Both the position numbers and the translations under genes were made by a program. A stretch of DNA of 64,000 nucleotides from Planctomycetia bacterium (GTDB taxonomy: Bacteria; Planctomycetota; Phycisphaerae; UBA1845; Fen-1342): contig CP054190.1 in assembly GCA_015709575.1 (NCBI GenBank), forward strand, positions 2,416,616 through 2,480,615. The letters run 5' to 3'. The notes under the pieces were generated by a model. It saw only the letters and a program-made list of their open reading frames with translations, searched no databases and was not told the origin of the DNA. Shown here piece after piece: positions 38,693 through 45,332 of this stretch; the stretch's first letter is position 1; every line of letters begins with the position of its first letter.

Positions 38693-39823
38693 ATGTCCTT
38701 CGCCAGACTTTCGCTCCCCGTGCTCCCGACCCTGCTCGCCGCCTACCTTTTCACCGTCGCGCTCCCGGGCTGCGCGCATCGCAGCACTTCGCAGGCCCCG
38801 GTCACGCCGACAGCGGCTCCGACGACAGAAGCGCCGATGCCGAAGGACGCAGATCGCGAACCGCTCGCCCTGTTCGGCGACCGCTCGGAAGCCGACCCGG
38901 CCTTCTGCAACCGCCTGCTCTCGAACATCGCACAGCACAGCTTCACAGCGGACGGGCGCGACTTCGACCCGGACGTGGATCACGCCGGCGAACTGCTTGT
39001 GTTCGCGTCCACGCGACATGCCGACAACCCCGACCTCTACATCAAGCAGGTGGACTCCACCGCGCTCACGCAGCTCACCAGCGACCCGGCCCATGACGTG
39101 CAGCCGCGCTTCAGTCCGGATGGCCGGAAAATCGCGTTCGCATCAAACCGCGGCGGCACCTGGGATATCTGGCAGATCAACCGTGACGGCACGAACCTCG
39201 TGCAGCTCACCAGCGACGTGTCGGACGAGCTGTCCCCCAGTTGGTCGCCGGACGGTTCACTCATCGCCTACAGCGTGTGGAGCCAGCGCTCCGGCACGTG
39301 GGAAATCTGGACGCTGGCGGTTGATCGGCCGGGCGTAAAGCGCTTCCTGGCGGCGGGAATGTTCCCGGTCTGGTCGCCTGACGGAAAGCGACTCGCCTTC
39401 CAGCGCGCCCGGCAGCGCGGCAGCCGCTGGTTCAGCGTCTGGACCGTGGAATTGCTCGGTGATGAAGCTCGAAACCCAACCGAGGTCGCCCATAGCGACG
39501 AGGCGGCTTGCATCGCGCCGCAGTGGTCGCCAGACGGTCGCTGGCTGGTCTATTGCGCCGTCAGCCGTTCCGCCACCCACCCACCAAGAACCAACCCGGC
39601 CGCCGACCTCTGGGCGGTCGCGCTGGATAGCGGTGTTCGCCGAAAGCTAACCGACGGCGGTGCGCCGTCCATGAACCCGGTCTGGAGCCGGGCCGGGCGG
39701 ATCTTCTTCGTCAGCGACCGCGCCGGCACGGAGAACATCTGGTCTGTGCCGGGCGGGATGATCGCCGATTCGGACGGGCCGCGCGTGACTCGAACCTCGG
39801 CAGACGGCCGGAGTGCTCCGTGA
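38693..39823 (+). CDS. TolB-like WD40 (PD40) propeller lipoprotein
   Basis: 376 residues. Lipoprotein signal with lipobox LPGC (Cys near 26), a Thr/Ala/Pro linker, then a beta-propeller of PD40 repeats: QPRFSPDGRKIAFASN, SPSWSPDGSLIAYSVW, FPVWSPDGKRLAFQRA, APQWSPDGRWLVYCA. This matches the TolB C-terminal propeller without TolB's N-terminal domain. No tol/pal genes are near. An upstream in-frame ATG at 38456 would add 79 residues with no exported character and is rejected. The 290 bases before it show no clear promoter. Confidence 0.83.
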   Translation: MSFARLSLPVLPTLLAAYLFTVALPGCAHRSTSQAPVTPTAAPTTEAPMPKDADREPLALFGDRSEADPAFCNRLLSNIAQHSFTADGRDFDPDVDHAGELLVFASTRHADNPDLYIKQVDSTALTQLTSDPAHDVQPRFSPDGRKIAFASNRGGTWDIWQINRDGTNLVQLTSDVSDELSPSWSPDGSLIAYSVWSQRSGTWEIWTLAVDRPGVKRFLAAGMFPVWSPDGKRLAFQRARQRGSRWFSVWTVELLGDEARNPTEVAHSDEAACIAPQWSPDGRWLVYCAVSRSATHPPRTNPAADLWAVALDSGVRRKLTDGGAPSMNPVWSRAGRIFFVSDRAGTENIWSVPGGMIADSDGPRVTRTSADGRSAP

Positions 39824-39987
39824 TCCCGGAAGCCCGTGCGACCGCTGGATGCGCGACCGAGCGAGCCGGCTCCGGCATGGAGCGCCACCGTTCGCGCGCG
39901 GCTGGTTCTCAAAATTGCGACAACACAGTCTATTCACGTCGATCGGCGTCAATAGGCAACAATTTCTGCCCGCAGCTCAAGGTGTTT

Positions 39988-40016
39988 TTGCCCGCCTGCG
40001 GTTTCGACGGTAGGAT
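39988..40016 (+). promoter_or_regulatory. Promoter upstream of the 267-residue lipoprotein
   Basis: TTGCCC (39988-39993), 17-base spacer, TAGGAT (40011-40016), four of six matches in each box. Transcription would start near 40023, ten bases before the proposed TTG start. The surrounding 100 bases are AT-richer than the genes either side. Confidence 0.5.
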
Positions 40017-40032
40017 TTCACGCAGCCGGGAG

Positions 40033-40836
40033 TTGGTCCGCCGACCCGATCGCGGGCCTGGTCGACCATGGACGGGCCCCCTCCGCCTCGCACTGGCGAC
40101 ATCGGCCTTGCTGGCCGCGATCGCCGGCTGTGCATCCAGGACGCAAACCGCGTCGCCGCCGCCGCGTGAACTGCTGGTGGTGGTGACGCCGGTGATTAAC
40201 CTGAGCGGTGATCCGCAGATGGACACGCTGCGCATCACGGATCTCCTTGCGTCGGAGTTCGTGTCGTTCCGGTACATGCAGGTGGTGCCGGTCAACCTCA
40301 GCGTCGCGGCGCTGGCGGCGCACGGGCTGACGCGGATCGAATCGCCGGAACAGGCGTACCGCCTTGGGCGCGAGCTGGGCGCCGACGCGGTGATCGTGGC
40401 CGCGGTGACCGAATGGGATCCGTATGACCCGCCGAGGCTCGGGATGGTGATGCAGTGGTACCCGATCGAGCCGACCACCCGGGCGCACCTGGATCCGACG
40501 GCGGTGTCACGCCAGGCGGCGGACTCCGCCACCACGGCGCAGGCCGTCGAGGCGGTGGGCGCGCCGCAGCGGATCCTGACGCCGATCGAGGCGCCCGATC
40601 CGAGCGCGGTGCGGCAGGTGCAGCGGGTGTTCAACGCGGCCGAGCGCCGCACCGAGCGCGAGGTCCGGGAATACGCCCGCTGCCGGGATCGCTCGGAAAG
40701 CCCGTATTCGTGGCGGCGATATGTGAAGAGCCAGGAACTGTTCGTCCGGTACTGCGGCTGGTCCCTGATTCGGACGATGCTACAGCAGGTCGGACGGGAT
40801 GAAGCGGACAGGAACGCGGGCGAGGGCTCCGCATGA
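40033..40836 (+). CDS. Lipoprotein, function unknown
   Basis: About 267 residues. Hydrophobic signal LRLALATSALLAAIAGC with lipobox IAGC. The mature part starts ELLVVVTPVINLSGDPQMDT, then a compact alpha/beta region with ADAVIVAAVTEWDPYDPPRLGM, and a C-terminal helical region with a conserved-looking YVKSQELFVRYCGWSLI. The pattern resembles lipoproteins that open with a TPV.N.SG segment, such as CsgG-like proteins, but identity is not claimed. The start is uncertain: TTG 40033 has GGGAG immediately before it and fits the promoter at 39988; longer forms are possible. ATGA overlap with the next gene shows coupling. Confidence 0.68.
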   Translation: MVRRPDRGPGRPWTGPLRLALATSALLAAIAGCASRTQTASPPPRELLVVVTPVINLSGDPQMDTLRITDLLASEFVSFRYMQVVPVNLSVAALAAHGLTRIESPEQAYRLGRELGADAVIVAAVTEWDPYDPPRLGMVMQWYPIEPTTRAHLDPTAVSRQAADSATTAQAVEAVGAPQRILTPIEAPDPSAVRQVQRVFNAAERRTEREVREYARCRDRSESPYSWRRYVKSQELFVRYCGWSLIRTMLQQVGRDEADRNAGEGSA

Positions 40837-41042
40837 CGCGCCCCCGACGGTGTCTGACGCTGCTGAAGAACGGGCAGCGCTACATCTTCCGCTACGCGGA
40901 AGGGCGCGAGGCGGACCTGCTTGCGACGTTTGTCGATCTGGCTCAGGACGAGGCGTGTGAGTTTGACTGGCACGACGCGGCGGTGCTGAGCTTTCAGATG
41001 GGCAGACGGGTCGAATGGAGTCGCGAATCGGCGGTGACGTGA
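40833..41042 (+). CDS. Small conserved-type hypothetical protein
   Basis: 69 residues, ATG at 40833 overlapping the previous stop by four bases. Sequence opens LTLLKNGQRYIFRY, then EADLLATFVDLAQDEACEFDWHDAAVLSF. It looks like a small soluble alpha/beta protein, not secreted. The overlap, the sharp start and the compact composition support a real gene. Function unknown; it is cotranscribed with the lipoprotein and lies before the recombinase. Confidence 0.6.
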   Translation: MTRPRRCLTLLKNGQRYIFRYAEGREADLLATFVDLAQDEACEFDWHDAAVLSFQMGRRVEWSRESAVT

Positions 41043-41131
41043 CGGCGTGAGCGGTCGCCTGCGCGGCGACCGGCGCGGGCCGTCGGGCGAGGAAACTGGA
41101 CCCCGGATTCGCCGGAAGTGGTGGCACAAGC

Positions 41132-42103
41132 ATGAGCGGTCACGACAGCCTGATCCAGCAGTTCATTCACTACCTCCAGGCCGAGCGGCACTTCTCGCCG
41201 CATACGGCCCGCTGCTACGCCGCGGACCTGCAGCAGTTCTGCGGGTACGTGCTCAGCGGCCCGTCGGGAGCGAACGCCGTGGCGCAGGGCGGACGCGGCG
41301 CGACGTCGGAATCCGTGCCCGACAGCCCGGAGCTGGATGCGAAGTTGCTGGCGATGAGCACCGACGGGATTCGGGAGTTCATGTCGTACATGCGCGACAA
41401 GAACTACTGCAAGAGCACGGTGGCGCGAAAGCTCGCGACGCTGCGCTCGTTCTACAAGTTCGTGGTGCGGCGCGGCAAGCTGACGACGAACCCGGTCGCC
41501 GCGATCCGCACGCCCAAGCAGGACAAGCGCCTGCCGAAGTGCCTGGAGCTGGAGCAGATCGACGAACTGCTGAGCCGGCCGGACACCACCACGCTGCTCG
41601 GGGCGCGCGACCGCGCGATGCTCGAAACGCTCTACACCACCGGCATGCGCGTCAGCGAGCTGGTGGACCTGAACCTGGGCGACGTCGATCTGCAGGCCAG
41701 CGTGGTGCGCGTGCGCGGCAAGGGCAAGAAGCAGCGCGTCATCCCGCTGGGCCCGTCGGCCGTGAAGTGCGTGTTGCACTACCTGGACCTGCGGCGTTTC
41801 GACGCGCAGAACGCCAACTTTGACACCGCCGCCCTCTTCATCAACAAGCATGGGCAACGGCTGAGCACGCGATCCGTTCGCCGCAAGCTCGACAAGTACC
41901 TGCTCGAGGCGGGACTGGACCTCTCCGTCAGCCCGCACACGCTGCGACACAGCTTCGCCACGCACATGCTGCGTCGCGGGGCGGACCTGCGCAGTGTTCA
42001 GGAGATGCTCGGGCACCAGTCACTCAGCACGACCCAGATCTACACGCATATGACCGACGACGGCGTCCGCGAGTCATACGACAAGGCGCACCCCAGGGCG
42101 TGA
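41132..42103 (+). CDS. Tyrosine recombinase, XerC/XerD type
   Basis: 323 residues. N-terminal SAM-like domain (FIHYLQAERHFSPHTARCYAADLQQF) and C-terminal catalytic domain with the full set of active residues: Arg in TTGMRVSELV near 172, Lys in GKGKKQR, His-Arg in HTLRHSFATHML near 270, His in LGHQSLSTTQ and Tyr in QIYTHM near 304. This is the set of the chromosome dimer resolution enzymes. The N-terminal domain has a Ser/Gly/Ala insertion of about 30 residues (near 42-72) relative to the E. coli proteins. No integron, prophage or attachment sites are nearby, so a housekeeping XerC/D role is likely; XerC versus XerD cannot be told. Confidence 0.93.
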   Translation: MSGHDSLIQQFIHYLQAERHFSPHTARCYAADLQQFCGYVLSGPSGANAVAQGGRGATSESVPDSPELDAKLLAMSTDGIREFMSYMRDKNYCKSTVARKLATLRSFYKFVVRRGKLTTNPVAAIRTPKQDKRLPKCLELEQIDELLSRPDTTTLLGARDRAMLETLYTTGMRVSELVDLNLGDVDLQASVVRVRGKGKKQRVIPLGPSAVKCVLHYLDLRRFDAQNANFDTAALFINKHGQRLSTRSVRRKLDKYLLEAGLDLSVSPHTLRHSFATHMLRRGADLRSVQEMLGHQSLSTTQIYTHMTDDGVRESYDKAHPRA

Positions 42104-42138
42104 ACGGGCAGCACGGGCGCCCGATGTGTACATGAACA

Positions 42139-42190
42139 AACCGGTCGGCGGATAGCGCGATTCAGCGCTGCCCGCCGACCGGTTCTTTTT
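42139..42190 (+). terminator. Rho-independent terminator, probably bidirectional
   Basis: A 13-base perfect stem AACCGGTCGGCGG (42139-42151) with CCGCCGACCGGTT (42172-42184), an inner AGCGC/GCGCT stem, then CTTTTT (42185-42190). On the other strand the stem is followed by TGTT, giving a weaker T-run, so it may also stop the convergent minus-strand gene at 42270. The strongest terminator in the window. Confidence 0.9.
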
Positions 42191-42269
42191 ACGCCAACAG
42201 CGCGACACGAGTCGCCGCGACCGGAGCCGCTGCTCCGCCGGGCGCGCAGCGGCTCCCGACTAACCCCGC

Positions 42270-42596
42270 CTACTCTTCGTCGAAGTCCTCCTCGTCGTCG
42301 TCGTCATCGTCGTCGAATGCGTCGTCGTCATCGTCGTCAAAAGCATCGTCGTCATCGTCGTCATCGGCGTCGTCATCGAGGTCATCCTCGAAGGCCGCGT
42401 CGTCTTCCGTTTCCGCCTCTTCGACCGGCTCGTCCTCCTCCTCGTCGCGGCGGCGCGCGTCGCAACTCGGGCCGAAGCCCCAGGCATCGCGCTCCTGGTC
42501 TTCGACAACCTCCGCCCCGTCCGAGGCGAGTTCCTCGTCGGTCACAACCTCAAATCCGGTCTGGTCGATATCAGACAGCGTCCCTGCGCGGAACAT
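42270..42596 (-). CDS. Poly-acidic protein with Asp/Phe repeats
   Basis: 108 residues. The first 45 residues are normal and begin MFRAGTLSDIDQTGFEVV. The rest is almost entirely Asp and Glu, including tandem AFDDDDDD units. The predicted charge is extremely negative. ATG 42596 has GGAG eight bases upstream and its own promoter (42640-42667), so it is a real gene, not a repeat artefact. Possible roles are metal or basic-protein binding or an acidic polymerase-like tail. RNA polymerase delta has a similar tail, but the N-terminus shows no relation. Family unknown. Confidence 0.7.
   Translation of the reverse strand: MFRAGTLSDIDQTGFEVVTDEELASDGAEVVEDQERDAWGFGPSCDARRRDEEEDEPVEEAETEDDAAFEDDLDDDADDDDDDDAFDDDDDDAFDDDDDDDEEDFDEE
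42282..42380. repeat. GTC/ATC microsatellite encoding the Asp tract
   Basis: On the plus strand a near-continuous run of GTC and ATC triplets, with a 24-base unit ending in AAAAGCA or GAATGCG repeated about twice. It encodes the AFDDDDDD units of the acidic protein and is likely to vary in length by slippage. Confidence 0.7.
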
Positions 42597-42639
42597 GCGT
42601 TCATCTCCGGTAAAGCTTGGGTACCAATCCCGCGCGCGT

Positions 42640-42667
42640 AGAATAGGGTCGCGTCCGGATTCGTCAA
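42640..42667 (-). promoter_or_regulatory. Promoter for the acidic protein
   Basis: Read on the minus strand: TTGACG (42667-42662), 16-base spacer, TATTCT (42645-42640). The start codon is at 42596, giving a leader of about 36 bases containing a GGAG ribosome site. Confidence 0.65.
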
Positions 42668-42718
42668 GCCCCCCGCAGCGACCGCTTCAAGCCCCCGCAA
42701 TATCCCCCGCCGCCGCGA

Positions 42719-43063
42719 CTACCGCCCGCGCCGGCGCGGGCGCTCTTCCTCGGCATTCTGACGCAGCTTGCTCAACTCAAACCCGTCCGCCAGAGCCAGT
42801 TTTTTCTGGTTGAAATCAAAGGTGTACAGCACCATGCGGTTCGACCCCCCGTCAACGATCACCAGCCCCTCGTTCGAGCTGGAAATCTGCTGCGTGAGCA
42901 TGACGTAATCCCCACCGCGATCGGTCTGCCCGATGCCCAGCGCCGGCGGCGTCTGAATCAGCAGCACCAGGCCCACAAACAGGATGCACGCCGTGATCGA
43001 CAACACGCCGATCGCGAGCGAACGCCCATCGAGGGTCGTCGGTGTCGTGGGCGGAGGGTTCAT
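42719..43063 (-). CDS. Small membrane-anchored protein A
   Basis: 114 residues. ATG 43063 with GGAG upstream. One hydrophobic helix (LAIGVLSITACILFVGLVLL, about residues 16-36), then a short exported-side domain with YVMLTQQISSSNEGLVIVDG and MVLYTFDFNQKKLALADG, ending in a basic Arg-rich tail. The second half resembles the neighbour at 43107: compare EGLVIVDGGSNRMVLYTFD with DALYIVDLRSRLLHAFYVD. They are probably distant paralogues. Function unknown. Confidence 0.65.
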   Translation of the reverse strand: MNPPPTTPTTLDGRSLAIGVLSITACILFVGLVLLIQTPPALGIGQTDRGGDYVMLTQQISSSNEGLVIVDGGSNRMVLYTFDFNQKKLALADGFELSKLRQNAEEERPRRRGR

Positions 43064-43106
43064 GCGGATGCTCCTTGGCGACGTTCCGAGGGCCGGTGCA
43101 GGCGGC

Positions 43107-43394
43107 TCAGTCGCGATTATTTCGGAAATCGCGCTCCAGGTCGCGCGTGTCGGCATAGACAAACCGCAGGTTCGTGCGGTCAACGTAGAACGCGTGCAGC
43201 AGCCGCGAGCGCAGATCCACGATGTACAGCGCGTCGTGCTTGCTTTGTATCTCGCCCGCGACGGTCAGAAAGTTGCCGGCCAGGCCCGTCGGCTGCGCGA
43301 CCGCGCTCTGCGGCGTGCCGGCAAACAGGGCAATTCCCGTCAACAGAAAGAGATTGGCGCAAATCAGCGCCGAAAGCCAGAAGCTCTTCGTCAT
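43107..43394 (-). CDS. Small exported protein B
   Basis: 95 residues. Signal sequence or anchor SFWLSALICANLFLLTGIALF, ending in a possible cleavage site around AVAQ. Mature part: GNFLTVAGEIQSKHDALYIVD and LHAFYVDRTNLRFVYADTRD, a likely beta structure. Related in layout to the protein at 42719. GGGAGG lies seven bases before the ATG. Part of a minus-strand set with 43460 and 42719. Confidence 0.65.
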   Translation of the reverse strand: MTKSFWLSALICANLFLLTGIALFAGTPQSAVAQPTGLAGNFLTVAGEIQSKHDALYIVDLRSRLLHAFYVDRTNLRFVYADTRDLERDFRNNRD

Positions 43395-43459
43395 GGGTCT
43401 GCCTCCCGATCACACGCCGCGGCCGGAGCAAAGCGCGTGGGGTGCGGCGACGATTCGCC

Positions 43460-43678
43460 TTAGTCCAGGTGGCTGCGATGCGGGTTCTTGAATCCAATCA
43501 GCGCGCAGGCGACGAGAAACAGCAGCGCCAGCCCCCACTGTGCGTACGGACGCGATGTTTCGAGGTAGGTCAGCCCCGGCTCTGTCCAGGGCTTCTCGTC
43601 CTGCCCGAACGCGAGCGCGCAGCCGCAGGACACAACCAGGCCCGCAGCCAGCGCGGTACCGAACCGAATCCTTGGCAT
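43460..43678 (-). CDS. Small two-segment membrane protein
   Basis: 72 residues. N-terminal signal (IRFGTALAAGLVVSCGCALAFG), a short linker (QDEKPWTEPGLTYLETSRPY), then a membrane helix (WGLALLFLVACALIGFKNP) and the C-terminus HRSHLD. First gene of the minus-strand set, with a GGAGAG ribosome site and a possible promoter at 43724-43752. The compact organisation and typical signal support a real gene; no family with known function recognised. Confidence 0.65.
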   Translation of the reverse strand: MPRIRFGTALAAGLVVSCGCALAFGQDEKPWTEPGLTYLETSRPYAQWGLALLFLVACALIGFKNPHRSHLD

Positions 43679-43992
43679 GTCGCTCTCCGAAGCGGCGCGC
43701 GGCCGGCGGCGCCGTGTTTCTGAATGCTATCCACGAGCGCCTGTCTGAACAAGGGTTATCCGACCTGAATCGCACGGCCTCGAATCCCGGACCACCCGCG
43801 CTTTGCCCCGCGAAGAAGGACCGATATCCTTTGGGCACGGGAGGGCTCGTCGGGGGTCGCCGAGCGCGCCGGGCTTCAACTGGCGTGACTGCCGCGGCCG
43901 GTCGATTCAATCGTGCAGTCGGGCCGCACCGATCTCGCGCCCGCAGCTCCCCGCCGGCACCATTTCGCCGGCCCCGTGACAGGAGAACTCGG
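43679..43992. other. Divergent intergenic region with a minus-strand promoter candidate
   Basis: About 310 bases. On the minus strand TTGTTC (43752-43747), 17 bases, TAGCAT (43729-43724) could drive the small-protein set; -35 quality is poor. Near 43827 an AAGGA-CCGATA-TCCTT inverted repeat occurs. The end carries AGGAG for the next gene. No other coding signal. Confidence 0.4.
43724..43752 (-). promoter_or_regulatory. Weak promoter candidate for the small-protein set
   Basis: Minus strand TTGTTC - 17 bases - TAGCAT. Three of six and four of six consensus matches. The distance to the ATG at 43678 is 45 bases. Confidence 0.4.
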
Positions 43993-45309
43993 ATGACCGA
44001 TCGCAGGCGCTTGCTGATCATGGGCGCGGCCGGACGCGATTTTCACGATTTCAACGTCCATTGGCGCGATCGTCAGGATGTGGAGGTGATCGGGTTCACC
44101 GCGGCGCAGATTCCGAACATCGACGGGCGACGGTACCCGGCCGCGCTCTCCGGGTCGCGCTATCCCGAGGGCTTGCCGATCTGGCGCGAAGCCGAGCTGG
44201 CCGAGCGTATCCGCGAGCACAAGGTGGACCTGGTGACGCTGGCCTATTCCGACCTTCCGCATGTGGAAGTGATGCACAAGGCGGCGCTAGCCAATGCCTG
44301 CGGCGCGGAGTTTACGCTCCTGCCGCCGCGCGTGACGATGCTGCGCGCCAAGCGGCCGGTAGTGGCGGTGTGCGCCGTGCGAACGGGCTGCGGGAAGAGC
44401 CAGACGTCGCGCAAGGTGGTGGAGGTGCTGCGCGGCCTGGGCAAGCGCGTGGCGGTGGTGCGGCACCCGATGCCCTACGGTGACCTGACGCAACAGGTGT
44501 GCATGCGCTTCGCGGAGATCGCGGACCTGGAGCGACACCGCTGCACGATCGAGGAGCGCGAGGAATTCGAGCCGCACCTCCGCGACGGAAACGTCGTCTT
44601 CGCCGGGATCGACTACGCGCGGATTCTGGACGCCGCGCAGGCCGAGGCGGACGTGGTGCTGTGGGACGGCGGGAACAACGACACGCCGTTCTTCCGGCCG
44701 GACGTGCACTTCGTGGTCGTTGATCCGCATCGCGCGGGACACGAGCTGCGCTACCACCCGGGCGAGACGAACCTGAGAATGGCCGACGTGGTTGTGGTGA
44801 ACAAAATTTCGACCGCTGAACCCGCGGACGTGGCGTCCGTGCTGGCAAATGTCGCGGCCATCAGCCCGAAGGCCAAAGTCGTGAAGGCGGACTCGCCGGT
44901 CACGGTCGAGGGCGGAGAGCAGGTGCACGGCAAGCGCGTGCTGGTGATCGAGGACGGGCCGACCGCCACGCACGGCGACATGAGATACGGCGCGGGGCAC
45001 GTGGCGGCCCGCGAACTGGGCGCTGCACAGATCGTGGATCCGCGGCCGTTCGCGGTCGGCTCGATCCGCGAGGTATTTGCGAACTATCCGCACCTGGCCG
45101 AAGTTTTGCCGGCGATGGGTTACAGCGACCAGCAGGTGCGCGAGCTGGAGCAGACCATCAACGCCGCCGATTGTGACGTGGTGCTGGTCGGGACGCCGAT
45201 CGACCTGGGCCGCCTGCTGAAGATCAACAAGCCCGCGCTGCGGGTCACCTACGCGCTGCGCGAGCACACGCCGGGTCAGATCGAGGCGGCGATCAGCCGG
45301 ATTCTGTAA
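43993..45309 (+). CDS. Cyclic 2,3-diphosphoglycerate synthetase family GTPase/ATPase
   Basis: 438 residues. It opens RRRLLIMGAAGRDFHDFNVH, has a P-loop VRTGCGKSQTSRKVV near residue 130, the Asp/Asn-rich LWDGGNNDTPFFRPDVHFVV, and a long C-terminal domain with a late LLVGTPIDLGRLLKINKPALRV. This matches the protein family around archaeal cyclic 2,3-diphosphoglycerate synthetase, which also contains many bacterial members of unknown function. A heat-protectant role in this mesophile-like genome is doubtful; the family may serve another nucleotide-dependent reaction. AGGAG lies seven bases before the ATG. It converges with the M1 peptidase gene. Confidence 0.85.
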   Translation: MTDRRRLLIMGAAGRDFHDFNVHWRDRQDVEVIGFTAAQIPNIDGRRYPAALSGSRYPEGLPIWREAELAERIREHKVDLVTLAYSDLPHVEVMHKAALANACGAEFTLLPPRVTMLRAKRPVVAVCAVRTGCGKSQTSRKVVEVLRGLGKRVAVVRHPMPYGDLTQQVCMRFAEIADLERHRCTIEEREEFEPHLRDGNVVFAGIDYARILDAAQAEADVVLWDGGNNDTPFFRPDVHFVVVDPHRAGHELRYHPGETNLRMADVVVVNKISTAEPADVASVLANVAAISPKAKVVKADSPVTVEGGEQVHGKRVLVIEDGPTATHGDMRYGAGHVAARELGAAQIVDPRPFAVGSIREVFANYPHLAEVLPAMGYSDQQVRELEQTINAADCDVVLVGTPIDLGRLLKINKPALRVTYALREHTPGQIEAAISRIL

Positions 45310-45332
45310 GGGCCGCGGCGCCGATCGAACAA

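Noticed and set aside
41132-42103. Integrase of a prophage or genomic island
   Set aside because: Motifs and length fit XerC/D, and no attachment sites, phage genes or composition change surround it.
42282-42380. Repeated GTC/ATC pattern as a CRISPR-like array
   Set aside because: No spacers of constant length; the unit is a coding microsatellite for Asp.
42270-42596. RNA polymerase delta subunit
   Set aside because: Only the acidic tail is similar; the N-terminal region lacks the delta fold.
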